NCBI GenBank assembly: GCA_030435675.1
Contig: CM059625.1
Coordinates: forward strand, 7,998,001-8,062,000
Length of the DNA: 64,000 nucleotides
Reading direction: 5' to 3'
Source of the DNA: Steinernema hermaphroditum
Taxonomy: Eukaryota; Nematoda; Chromadorea; Rhabditida; Steinernematidae
Shown one piece after another: positions 10,301 to 21,496 of the stretch. A program made the translations under genes and the position numbers. Positions within the stretch are counted from its first letter, which is position 1. Each line of letters starts with the position of its first letter. The notes beneath the pieces were generated by a model. That model was given only the letters and a program-made list of their open reading frames with translations. It was not told where the DNA came from and made no database searches.

Positions 10301-13300
10301 GCCATAAAACCCCATTTTGGTGCATCCCACACTGTCGAATGTATCTTCTTCAAATGTAAACACTTTCGACTGCCAATGGCGAAAGAGTGATTTGGAGATC
10401 TTTGCTCGACATCTATAAGCCTAATTGTTCAATTCTCAGCGGACGCGAGACGTCGGAATTCGGACGCCACACGGCGATGGATGCCACGTTTTTATCTTTT
10501 TTTTGCGTCGCCCACTTGCTGGGTCCTCAAGGAGAAGGGAAATTCCCACCAAACGTTTGTTTCCAGTGCGCTGCTATGAAGGAGCTAATTACTTATGGGC
10601 ACATGATCTGATCCCCGCAAAGCCGAGATATCCGCCTTTGGCAGTGAAAGAGACTTGAAGAACAGCGCGTCAAAACATGTTGGCGTCCCGAAAGTGTGTC
10701 GTTGGACAAACGATACTTAAGCGCATTATGGGTACCGACGGGAGCCAGTGATTATCCATGCACTCGTACCTTTCCGAAGAAGATGCTGATTCTGGTTGAC
10801 GTCGTCGAGCGTGCTCTGCGCGTTCCACTCTCGTCGCCTCCATTGGTCGCCGGAATGTTGAGCGACAGATCGTCACTGCACGACGGCTGATCGTCAGGAG
10901 GGAGACTCAGCGCCACCGGAGGCTGGCTGGAGGAGTTCTTGCGCGACCGGCAGTTGTCACTGTCTTGAGACGAGGCTGGCGGCGTTTGGCATGCGGAGTA
11001 CTGTCGCCCTTTCGAGAGCTGAAAAGAATTTTATTAACGTCTTTCGTTTTTGTTGCACATGGTTAGATTGAACTTTGCAATAATTTCGTGACACAAGTCT
11101 TTTAAACAGTCACTATTTTAAGCCATCTGTAGCGGATATGCTTTCACGCGATGTGTACCTGAATCTGCAGTGCCGAATTCGTTTTCCGCAAAGCCAATCC
11201 CTTGCGTGACAATGAAAACTCGGGAGTGAGCAAAGCATGAGGCAGTGAGTGCCGATGTGGACTTGTTGCTCTCATTTCCAGAAGCACACGGGCAACTGAC
11301 CGAAAATGACTACGAACTGCTCACCGACAACAAGGAAACGTTCTTGTTACCGCACTCACAGCAAAAAGAAGAATGAATGACCTTTCGGCTTTCCACAAGA
11401 GACGCAATATCAAGGCCCTTATCTGTAAATACACTCCACTGAGTTCTAAACACCATGTGTGATGTTGAACAAAACGAGTATTATGAGAACATCGCGCTGA
11501 ATGGGGAGAACTTCCAACAGGTTCTACGACTAACCGAAAGTTGGCACACTCCACACTTGTACTAAACATAAGAGGCACTATTCTACAAAACATTTCGATG
11601 AGGAAACGAGGTGATACTTGCTCCCTTTTCAGTGTGGCTCACGCGGGCTAAACTGAAAACAATGTCAGCCTGTTAGTTTACACGTTTTGCGCAACCCTCT
11701 AGCGCGCAAAACCGCCAAAACAAAACAGATCCGAGTTAAAAACACCGCCGCATATGCTTGAATTTCCGCTACACAAAAACGACGCAACCGGAAGAGGAGC
11801 GATGGAGCACGAGCTGAGAGCTCACGGCAGCGGATACGAAGCAGCGCGTCTATCTCGTGACACCGGATTGGCCAGTGGCCATTTGCACCGTTCTATCGTC
11901 TCAGAAATGCTCTACCGAAAACATTGTGCAGGAGGAACGACAAAAGCGGGCGGGACCACCTCCTTCCGACCTTCTCTAATTCGAAACTCGGCCGGATGCC
12001 AAAAAGCAGCACGTGCGAACAGTCACTAATTAGCTAGTTTATTTGCGGAATTGAGCTTCCCTCACTGCGTTACATGTGTTTTTCTTGACCGACTTAATAC
12101 ATGTGTGCATCAGCCTCGCGCGAGAGACTAGCGATCAGGTGTTGGGAAGCGCCGCGGGCGAAATTAAGGTCAAATCGGGCGTTGCGGGGAGTCACTAAGG
12201 TTTAACGAAATAGTTCGGATTTTATGGAGGAAACGTTGTTTGGTTTCCATTCGAAGTGCTTTTCCAGATAAGAGCACAAAACATCATGGGCGGGACAAGG
12301 CCCGAGTCAAAGACGAAGAGAGATATCCCTTATACAGCAATGCATCAACATTTCGACTACTTAGGAGCAAGGCAGTCAGAAACGACTTCACAATAAAAGG
12401 CAAACTCTTAGAGCTTTCAAACGTGGACCCTAAAGGGTGGAAACCGACAAACGACCTTGTGCTTGCCGAGAATCAATTCTACAGGAAGAGGGTCTTGTTT
12501 GGAAGAGCTGCCGCAAACAGACAACAAACAATTTCAGCAGCAAAAAGGGAAACAGAACATCGCCGGTTCCGCTCGCTCAGTCGCTATTGAACCCGCCGAA
12601 GAAATCAAAGCGCCGTTTTTACAAGATAGCGGCGTGATTGCCTTAGCGCTCAGGTAAAAATATCAATTCGAACGTATGTGGTGTTCATTTCAAAACGGCA
12701 ATGCGTAAGGAATCGAAAGTGAAACGAACCATTGCTTAAAGAATCGAACTGTGAATAGATGTATGATGACAGCGTTTGCGAGCTTTGAAGAGACCCCTAA
12801 TGGTAGCTCGTCTCATTATATATTTTGCTTGCACAGGCGAAGACAAAGACACCTTGATGAGCTGCCTAGCCGAATCGGCCAAGGGAGTAGACGTGACACG
12901 AAAAAGGTTTTCATCGCGTTTTTCGCGATACAACTCCAACATAATAAATAATTTGTGCGGGCAGTCATCATCTCAGCTCTTGTTAATTAGTCAAACAGAG
13001 GCTCCTGCGCAGAACACAAGGACTTACCACTTTGGCGTTGGCGAACGACGACTTTCTCGACACCGAGTCCGCGCTCATCTTTCGCTGAGACATCTTGCTG
13101 GAGGAACCGCCAGCCTGCTCAGAGCTTTGGTGCTCTGCAAGGTCGACGGACGTGGGAGCGCGGCTCCGACTTCGCATAATCGCTCCGCGCCGACCTGAAA
13201 AGAAACAATGAGGAATAAGTTGGAGTTCACGATGACAAGCGGATCGGAAATACGGAAGAGGGTTTGCGTTGAAACTCGAAAAACTGATATCAACGTCAGC

Positions 13301-15017
13301 AAGGTGGGATTTTGCTATTGCACTTACAAGTGTCTTAAGTAAGGAAGGGATACTTTTCGTCTACTCTTAAGCACAAATCACTATCGGAACTTCGAAATAT
13401 CAGTGATAGAATGGGCATCATATGAGTGAGACAGTATCGCGCAGCTGACTTTGAAGCGCCGACGACTGAGATGTACGTATGCAAAGAGCGATATACGAAT
13501 CAGCGTCTTGCGGAGATCGGAAGCAGATAACTGTGGATAGAGGCGAAGAGAAAAGGAGATCATCAAGAATGCTATGGAATCCGCGAATGACGATAACATA
13601 GCGCAGCTCGATGCCGCTGGTATGTGGCATAGTCGAAAGAAGGCAAGGGCAATTAAGATTCCTCTCCGAAGGCACGCGTATTAATTGCAAATTGTCGGGT
13701 TTAAGGTGAGAAAGGCGGTTTTGAGTTCACTCAGCTACGGCTGCAGCCTGAGAAAAACGACACATATGAAAGGAGGCCGAGCGATTCCGGGAACGCTTGA
13801 CCTATTAGGGATCCTGCAACTGGGGACGCAAAGCTTGAATGGCGATGCCGTGTTTAGCCTGCGCGCGTGTTCGGAAAGGAAAGTGGTCTTTTGTGAGCTT
13901 CTTTTTTTTTGAATTACTACAGTAACTGCATTAGCAGACGAGAAGATCTGCTCAATCAAAAAGAGTTCTCAACGTGTGGCGCATTTGGAATGCCTTAGCA
14001 GAACCTTGTGTCTTCGAGAATTGCTCCATTCGCGAAATTTGTTTTGGATTAAGGGGATTACACCTCCGAGACGATCTGTAAAGAGGCACTGAGTGCCGGA
14101 CAGTGAAACGCAAATATCAAAGTTAACACTTAAATTGATTGTAGAAAAGAAGAAACTAAATGGGACAACGGTCTGGGATGTAATGCTGCAAACCGACTGG
14201 AGGAAACTTGAGAGGGGCCTCGCCAAACAATGTGGTAAATTTAGAGAAGGTTATTGGAAAGCAATTACTCGCGCAGACGGTGACTAGCCCCTATGGAGAA
14301 CCTTTCCGTCTTTGAAGCCTTTGTTAGCTGCACGAATCCGTTCTAAACTTCCTTCCTCGCTGCGCGCATCCTCATCACCCTCTCCCTCTCGACCATCAGC
14401 CGTGGAAAGCCTACTAACTTACTTCTTATGAGCACAGTGTGCCCGAGAAGATAACGAACGTCGCTGTTTTCGGGCAGCGGAGTCTTCGAATTCCGGAGTC
14501 CAAACTCGACACTGTCCGGGGAGATTCCACGACTGCGCAAATGCGATTCGATGCTTTCAGCTAGACGCATTCCGGCGACGACGGGAACCTGAACGACGGC
14601 GCCGGATTAGCGCTTTGCTTTTTATGTTTCTGGCTTAGATAAGGAGCTTTGACTTCTTGTGACTCACGAACGGAAACAGTTCTTTTCTCAAAATACATTA
14701 TTCATGAGTTAAAGGAGGATTAAAGAAATGCTCTATTGTGATTTCAAGATCTCTGTTGTTTCGATTCATTTAATCCTTACTTGTTCTCCAGGCAATATGG
14801 GCACGTCGTCTTCGTTGACAATTTCTACAGTAACCGAGTTGTGAGGCGAAATAGGAGTCTCCGTCTTCTGCTGATCGAACTCCATGCTCTGGTAGCGTTT
14901 CTAAATTGAGCCGTTGAGAGCCGAAACGGACATGCACTTTTTGGGTTTATGGTGGGAACGTCTGCAAGCACTCACCGACTGAGCGAAAATCAGTCTTCGA
15001 TACGACGAGTACGACAT
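7308..15017 (-). CDS. PLEKHG5-like Rho guanine nucleotide exchange factor (DH-PH)
   Basis: This gene activates Rho GTPases by nucleotide exchange. Exons in order: 14976-15017 (MSYSSYRRLIFAQS), 14781-14900, 14423-14588, 13028-13194, 10770-11018, 10090-10278, 9878-10044, then about 9660-9833, 9161-9614, 8893-9132 with a small intron, and four C-terminal exons down to a stop at 7308. Phases match at each junction I checked. The second and third exons look like the family's ubiquitin-like Ras-binding region (LAESIESHLRSRGIS). The LEEHWTGIVRN...EALWEIVTTEQRYIE block marks the DH start, as in PLEKHG5. DH helices include WAESQDTMRRQKLIDTL and PMQRLTRYVLLLKAVLKAT. The PH domain has GDLKMREG, CILFTDMLLICKA and ETDRWAELITRA. 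A long serine/proline-rich tail ends KFIMENHLETS. Introns between 9.7 and 15 kb include two of 1.1-2 kb. The family call is strong; the GTPase target is inferred from the family only. Confidence 0.87.
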
Positions 15018-15549
15018 AGCGACTGAATACGGCCCTCACTTGTTGCACAATGTAAGAATACGCGTGCCGGTACAGTCCGTCAAAGTGCATTCGGGAACAA
15101 GTGCAAACTCAATTTTTGACGCCCCTATCGGGCACGAGCAAATCTCTCGCCCCACCTCGGCGGCACAACTTGTGCCGTAGCGGATAGCGAAGATGAAGTA
15201 TTCGAAAAAGCCTGCGATGAGAGTAGCACGACGTCAATGTCAACGCATTCCCACGGCGGTTAACAGGAACGGTCACGCCCCAACTCCCCCTCTACCCCTT
15301 AAGACATTTTTGGTGGAGGGCATTCGTTTTCCAGTGACGCGCGCAACATTCACGTCAATTATCAAGTACAACTGGAGGAAGAAGCTCCCATAGTTAGGAC
15401 AAAAGAACATAGGACACAAAGACGACGATCAAAATGTTCAGGTCAGAAACGCTTTGAATTGAAGTTGAGGAAGCTCGGGTTTTTTGGGGATTCAATTTAT
15501 TTGTGCAAAGCGCGAGATGAGTAAGCGTCAAAATAAGTAAAGAACCCAC

Positions 15550-15798
15550 CATCGCTGTACTGAAGTCGGCAAGAGACGGTCGCCTCGAGCGCGACCGTCC
15601 GCAACTGCTCATTTCGCCGCCACTATTCTTGCGACCCAAAACGCCTTCTGGTATGGAGCTGAGAACGGGCAGTGAGGGTCGTCTCCGTGAATTGTCGAAG
15701 GGGAATCGACCAATTGTTGTGTTCGTGGCCCCACGACGGCTGACGAGCGTATCACCCGACAGTGTACTAAAGAAATACATTACAGTGACAAAATGCAT
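15550..15798 (-). CDS. Candidate alternative first exon of the PLEKHG5-like gene
   Basis: Minus-strand ATG at 15798 opens 83 codons that end at ATG|GTGGGTTC in phase 0. This is compatible with splicing to the exon at 14781-14900 in place of the 14-codon first exon at 14976-15017. The peptide carries two basophilic phosphosite-like motifs (RRRPSLPVL and SRRPSLADF) and a glycine/serine patch, as expected for a regulatory N-terminus. It could instead belong to an unrelated transcript. Only RNA evidence would decide this. Confidence 0.4.
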
Positions 15799-16542
15799 TG
15801 AAATAGCATATTTCGAGAAGCACAATGACACCGCTGTTACACTGACAAAGCGTCAATGACCACAATTGATCGTAGCATTAACAGTGCGTGAGTGATCTCT
15901 CTGCAAAAAATGCGAAATCTCCAAGAATTAGTATTTTAAAAGGTCGGCTACCGTAGCGCTTTTAAGCATGAATCGGGAAAAAAACACAAATGAAGCGAAC
16001 TGCGAGCGGAGTTCTACGAATGAAAAAGGGAATCTCTCTCACAAACACGATCTTTTTGATCTTACTACCTATCACTCACTTTTCAGTTTATATACACCTC
16101 ACAGCCATCCTTGGCCTGTACAAGTAGAGGGCTCCACTTACGTGATGTACTTATTTGATGGTAGCACCATTTAGTCAGCGACCAATCGAACACAAGCTCA
16201 AACTTTTCCACACTATTGTGGGCGCGCGCAAAGGAATTGATACGGCCCAGTTGTGTTGTTTAAAGGGGGCTGGCCTTTTCTAAGGAACGAACAAGCTAGG
16301 ATAATTGAAACCAAAAACCACAGCGGCGACATGCTAGCATCCCACGACGCATCTTTTCTTTGCAGGCTAAAGGAGGAAACTCTCATTAGATTACAGAGCG
16401 AAGTCGAGACACGGCGCTGAAGCGAGGAGGCGGTCCACCATCTTCAAAGCGCCAAAAAAGGCCGTTTCAGTTTAATTGGATAAATACTAATTCAAACATA
16501 GCGCAATCAATTACACTAAACTACACTCCGCCGAAAACAGAA

Positions 16543-16968
16543 ATGATGGAAAAGTGTGGAGAAATAAAGCGGCTGTTTAACGCTCTCTCCAAAAGTTTGC
16601 CGTTGACGAGAGAAACAAACAAGCAGCAATTATTAATTTGCGAAAACAACGCGAATGATGAGGATTCCAACTTCATTAAGCCGAGAAAAAAAAGACGACC
16701 AGAAGATATAAGCTGTTGTGGAACATGCAATTGGATCACACATGCAAGTGTTTTCAAACTGTTTCACAAACTTCGTATCTCTCTTCGCATCGATATGGGG
16801 CAAACATCGTTGAAAAATCTCTTTTTGATAATATCAGTTTTCGGCTTAATTACGCGAAGCCACGCAAAGACTTATCTCACTTACTTATTGATGAATCCAA
16901 GAGGATATCCGTCGATGAGGTGGTCGTTGTCGTCACCTAGTAGTATTACGGCTACTGTAGATTTGTGA
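16543..16968 (+). CDS. Hypothetical ORF, weak
   Basis: An ATG (16543) opens a lysine-rich peptide (LPLTRETNKQQLLICENN, then FIKPRKKRRPEDISCCGTC). Past about 16740 the composition stops looking like protein, while another frame reads KPRKDLSHLLIDESK to a stop at 16940, suggesting an unseen intron or chance ORFs. No family is recognised and no strong splice pair was found. It lies upstream of the Rho exchange factor, on the opposite strand. Confidence 0.2.
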   Translation: MMEKCGEIKRLFNALSKSLPLTRETNKQQLLICENNANDEDSNFIKPRKKRRPEDISCCGTCNWITHASVFKLFHKLRISLRIDMGQTSLKNLFLIISVFGLITRSHAKTYLTYLLMNPRGYPSMRWSLSSPSSITATVDL

Positions 16969-18918
16969 TCTCATAACAGCTTACTTTTATCGAAGCAACC
17001 GTGACTTCGACGTCGTGACAGAAGTCCAACAAGGATTAGGTCCTAAAGTGTTCCGTCAGTTCAAAATCTAATTGACTCGATTTCACAGGAGCAGTAACTT
17101 CCGGGCACAGCGCGAAGATGGGCAGAAGACCAGCTGAGATAGCTATTGAACTCAACCACGCAAGGGTAGTTAAGTAGAAATTTAGGGTTTCGTGTTTCAA
17201 CCCCTTCAAGGGTAACACAAGATCTCATCAAGTAATAAAAATTAATGTTAAGTAATAAATAGTCGCAACAGATTATCGCGGATGTGAAGAAAGGAACGAC
17301 TTGGATAAAGTTGAGTGCTAAGTTTAAAATTGACTAAGCGGCTGGGAAGTGCGCGCCTCTGCTGGAAACAAACCGAATCATCAGAGAGACAGATGCGGCG
17401 GAGCGAAATTAGGTTCTATGGCTGGTCACTCGTTCGCGACGACAACTATCGGAGATCGGATGAAGATCGCCAGCAATCAGTCTCTAAGGTAAAATGCTTT
17501 GCGACAGTCGGCAGTGTCTGTCGAAGACGAAGGACAACGGTTCCCGCGGCGACGATGGCGTACAAGAAAACATGAGAAAACGGAGACCGAGTGACCGTCG
17601 CGGAAAGGAGAGCACAACCCGAGAGTGGGAGAGAAAGGGCAGCGAAAAGTCGCCAGCCGGTCGCTGCAGTTACACTCTTGCAACTTATTAAGTTGTAAAC
17701 TTGGGTTTGAAGAGGTGCCAGGTGGCGACGCACTGGCCATCGCGTGGTATGCACCGATTGTTGGCTGCGGGAATTCATATTATCTCCGCACTGACAACAG
17801 CTTCGGGAATTAACACCTCCGGCCCTCGTTGACTAATGACATTAAAATTTAGGGGGAATTTGTCAAAGTTCGCAGTCTCGAGGAGCAAACTGTCGTAAAA
17901 CGTACGACAGAACTGGAATGTGAGATGTGAGAATAAAAAACTCACTCACGCAAGACGAAGAAAGCGAAGCTGGACGGACAGTCGCTGACCATACCACCTT
18001 TCAGCCGCGCGCGCGAGAGAGTCTGCCCGACTGGTTGTTTACCTTTCTGCCGACACGTCTGACCCCAACAATCGGTCATCAAAATAGGCAAAACAGTGGG
18101 GGGAGCGCCTCGTCGCGACATCTCGGAAAAGAGCGATCATGTCCTGCGAGAAGGGGTGCTGCCCGTTGTGGATTGCGCCTGAGTGGGGACTTTCTCAATT
18201 TACGGCGATTGCTAACACTAAGACTGATTTGAGAAAAAAAGACTGTTTGATTAGTGATTCGACGTTTGAATGTCCTCAAAGTCGAAAGTGTTTTGCGTAG
18301 AGTAAAAAACCGCAAAGTGACTTTTCACCTTGCTTTGACTTAGTTGGGTTCCGTAAATTTTCTTTATAAAAAAGCGTCACTCGTGCATCGATTTCGATTA
18401 GGCCAAAATCCAAGGATTAGTGGAGCTTTTCTATATTTACGCCATTCGAAGAAGCAGTGGATACGGCCAAGAAGAAAAGAGAACTGTCCGCTAATCCAGG
18501 ATTTACTTTTGCATTCGGTTCTCGCTGGAATGTGAAATATCTCTGTTCCATAAACGGGGCGCCGGCGGCTGGTCACCGTAACCCCGGTCATTAAGCACTG
18601 TACTGCGCAACGGGATCGGCAATGAACTGGCGACGTTGTTTTCCCCTCGTGCCCCTTGCGCCAACCTTCAGGTGATAATCGTGGTGCAAGTTCGGTAAAC
18701 AGATGTCGAGCAGACGTTTCGCGTGCGCAATCCTAAGTTGAAACTTTGCCAATGCTATGATCCCCTGATTCATCTCGAAAATAAGAGTTCGCAAGTGGGT
18801 GAAGACTGTGCGCGCAGCCGAGATTGGCCCTACCCAAGAGGTGTCGCTCAATTGAGACCGAAGGATTAGGGTTAAGTGTCTCAAAGGTTGCAGCGCGGAA
18901 GACGATAGTACAACTCAC
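16969..18918. other. About 2 kb with no gene I can support
   Basis: Both strands have many stops. The ORFs that do occur (for example minus 17446-17778) show no splice-framed structure or recognisable motif. The stretch lies between the candidate upstream first exons of the Rho exchange factor, so it may be intron or promoter DNA of that gene. Confidence 0.4.
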
Positions 18919-18969
18919 CTTGCCTATTAGCTTTCCGAGAGTCGATGATTTTCGCTGAACGTCGTCCAT
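18919..18969 (-). CDS. Second candidate alternative first exon of the PLEKHG5-like gene
   Basis: Minus-strand ATG at 18969 opens 17 codons (MDDVQRKSSTLGKLIGK) ending exactly at a GTGAGTTG donor in phase 0. This phase suits the exon at 14781-14900. QRKSST is a basophilic kinase-like site. If real, this extends the transcription unit by about 4 kb and gives it at least two or three promoters. The evidence is one donor, one frame and phase agreement. Confidence 0.3.
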
Positions 18970-19907
18970 GGGCGCCGGAAGACCGATTCTGCAAAGGATC
19001 GAATTGTCAAGCTGTGAAAGCGCTCGGGGAACCGCCGCTTTGAATGAAATAAGCAGACATTGTTTGTCCAATATTAAATATTAAACTAGGAAAAATATCT
19101 CTAGCGTTGTGTAATGAAGTTTTTCCGAACATCGCCGAACGTCCGCAATCCTGAGAATATGCGCGCAAGTGACGAAAGGAGTATTTCCACGACCAAACCG
19201 TCGATGCCAATTTTCTCATGAGCACGAGGACCACCCTGCCCCGTAAAAATTGCTAGAACAAAAGGATGTCCCTCCGCAGGCTTAACACATACAGACACGA
19301 GAAGATACGTTTACTTGAAAGGCCTTGAAATTCGAGAATTTTGGAATGACCGGTGCCAACCACTTATTCGTCGACGTCTTGCACATCTCAAATGAGACAT
19401 AGTGATTCGGCGTTCAAAACAACAGAACACATCCTGCGTATCGACGTTTTCTTAATTACCCATTTTGCAAGTATAACTCCTATGCCTTCATGCGAAGTTG
19501 GTGCCGTGTCACGCATTCCCTATCGGGCACCAAACTCAATCACGTGCCGCATATTTCCCACATAATTCTTTGCGCAAGCGTTCCTTTTGTCTTGCTGCAG
19601 AACCTTTCGCCGTGAACTGCGGCAGCGAATACTAAGTAAAGGTGCAAGAAAACGTAAACAGGGTCTTGCGCCCGTCCAAGATTAATGCTATCTGTGTGTC
19701 TAATAGAAGATGCCGGTGCAAGAGACAAGATCAAGCTACATATTTACGTGCATTCAACATCGGTCCCTGTTTTTGATTGATAACTGTGCTGTCGTGCCAT
19801 TCGGCATGCGAATTCGATTAAGATAAAAAGAGTGGCCCAGTCGACATTTAAGCAAACAGACATATCCGCGTGTCGGTGCTCGTCCGATCCCGAAGAGTTG
19901 GTGCGCG

Positions 19908-20436
19908 ATGACTGACGGTTGGTTCGAGCTTAGTACCGAAGGTAAATGCCCTTTGTCTCGTGATTTGTGAATAACTCAATTAGGCTCACTTGTCATATGG
20001 GAAGGTGTTTGTGCGATTCGTCATCACAACCATGTCACATTGTTAAAACGGACGAAATATGGCGTTGTTCAAATTGTCACGGTGGCGCCGCCAGACGTGA
20101 ACGTAAGTGCACGAAGTACATTTTAAGTTAATTTCTACTGACAGATTACATCCGACGGCTACTGGACGTGCGCGGAGTTAACAGGAAAGATGAGTTCTGG
20201 GGAGAGTTATCATTTCCATGCAATCGATCCACAAAACGCGATCACTCTACTCAGGGTTTGTTGCCTTTCTTTCAATTTTCATCTCTTATAGGGTAACAGT
20301 TGCGATGAAAATTTCAAAAAAAGCTCCTTAAAGTGCGCTATAGGTGGACGAACAGCAAGATATTCGACAAAGGCTCGATATTTTAGAGGAGGTCCTCAAT
20401 TACGTTGGCCTAATGTATGTTGTGCGCGGTGACTGA
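19908..20436 (+). CDS. Small unknown protein, 118 residues, four exons
   Basis: The exons are 19908-19941, 19984-20102, 20145-20255 and 20344-20436. They have clean GT..AG introns of 42, 42 and 88 nt, and all phases agree through a TGA at 20434-20436. No single exon is long enough to stand out as an ORF. The product starts MTDGWFELSTEGSLVIWEG. Its central part alternates hydrophobic and polar residues like a beta-barrel or PH-like fold (HVTLLKRTKYGVVQIVTVA, YWTCAELTG, YHFHAIDP). It ends in an amphipathic helix (QDIRQRLDILEEVLNYVGL), which may mediate dimerisation or complex formation. I cannot name a family. Its compact single-domain shape suggests a small subunit of a larger complex, but that is inference. 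Confidence 0.65.
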
Positions 20437-21496
20437 CGCCATATATGGATAAGTATGTAGCACAGGAGTTTAGTACTGGCTATGTATATAGCGGAGAATT
20501 CTGAATTGAACGTTTGGTGTATTTCCGACCTTCTGGCCACTTATTGAGTCCTTTGTTCTACACGCATAAATCACAGCCTATCAGCGTAAAACTGGTGGAA
20601 AATATTGCCCGCTGAGCCACTTCCCTGTGCTTTTTCTAAACTTCATATAGCTCATATGCATTCCGATCTCGTAGAGCTCGTAATCCTGTGATTTTATCTT
20701 TTTTAGTTTTCTTTCGAAAATTGAAGAATCTCCAGCGCAACAGCTTCCCTAATACTGAGTGACTATGCATGCTTCAAGAACTAGTACAAGCATTTTTTCC
20801 GAAAAAAGTGAGTTTTGTGGAAATGTGAAAAAAGCGCCGAATATACCAACCGCTGTTTTCCGGCAGTGGAATGAACAACAACAATCACCATTGTAGTCTC
20901 AGAAAACAAACTTCAGCCGCAGCCTGCGATGTTTTTCATATATGGTGCACAAACAAGAGCCTTGATACAGACAAAAGCCATATTAGCATGCATTTCAAAT
21001 GACGTACTGATTCGCAGTGCAAATATCAATATACATATAAATATCGATGGAGTAAAACATTCGCTTAAATCCAAGACTAGAAATTACTATTCATGCGTCG
21101 AAGCAGGCTGCTCCTTGTAGGTGGCGTGTCCCGATCGGCTTCAGAGTTTGACGATTCGATTGGACCCCGATCCGCTCAGACTTAAGGACATCACAGCGAC
21201 CTCAGAAAGAATAGACTCTTGGATGAGAATACGATATCTGTTGAAACCCCTTGAATTTCACTTACTTTTTGACAATAATATGCCGATGTAGTTTTTGCCC
21301 CATTTGCATTAAATGAACCCCTGCCCCATATGGGTGAGAATTTTGCAATGCTGTCCCGGTCATGCCAAGGCGAATGACCGTAAACAGACCACACACATTG
21401 CTGCGTCACAATGTGGGAAATATGAACACTGAACACGTCTGCGTTTATTCGAGCAAACAACAAAACCATGTGAAAATGTGCTATATTTTAAGGAAT
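20437..21496. other. About 1 kb with no supported gene
   Basis: AT-rich intergenic sequence between the small plus-strand gene and the convergent phenylalanine hydroxylase gene. Short ORFs at 20929-21120 (+) and 21191-21469 (-) lack splice framing and recognisable motifs. Confidence 0.5.

Noticed and set aside
12240..12590. Plus-strand 116-codon ORF inside an intron of the Rho exchange factor gene
   Set aside because: No ATG at the start, no splice signals and no motif; kept only as a note because its composition is moderately protein-like.
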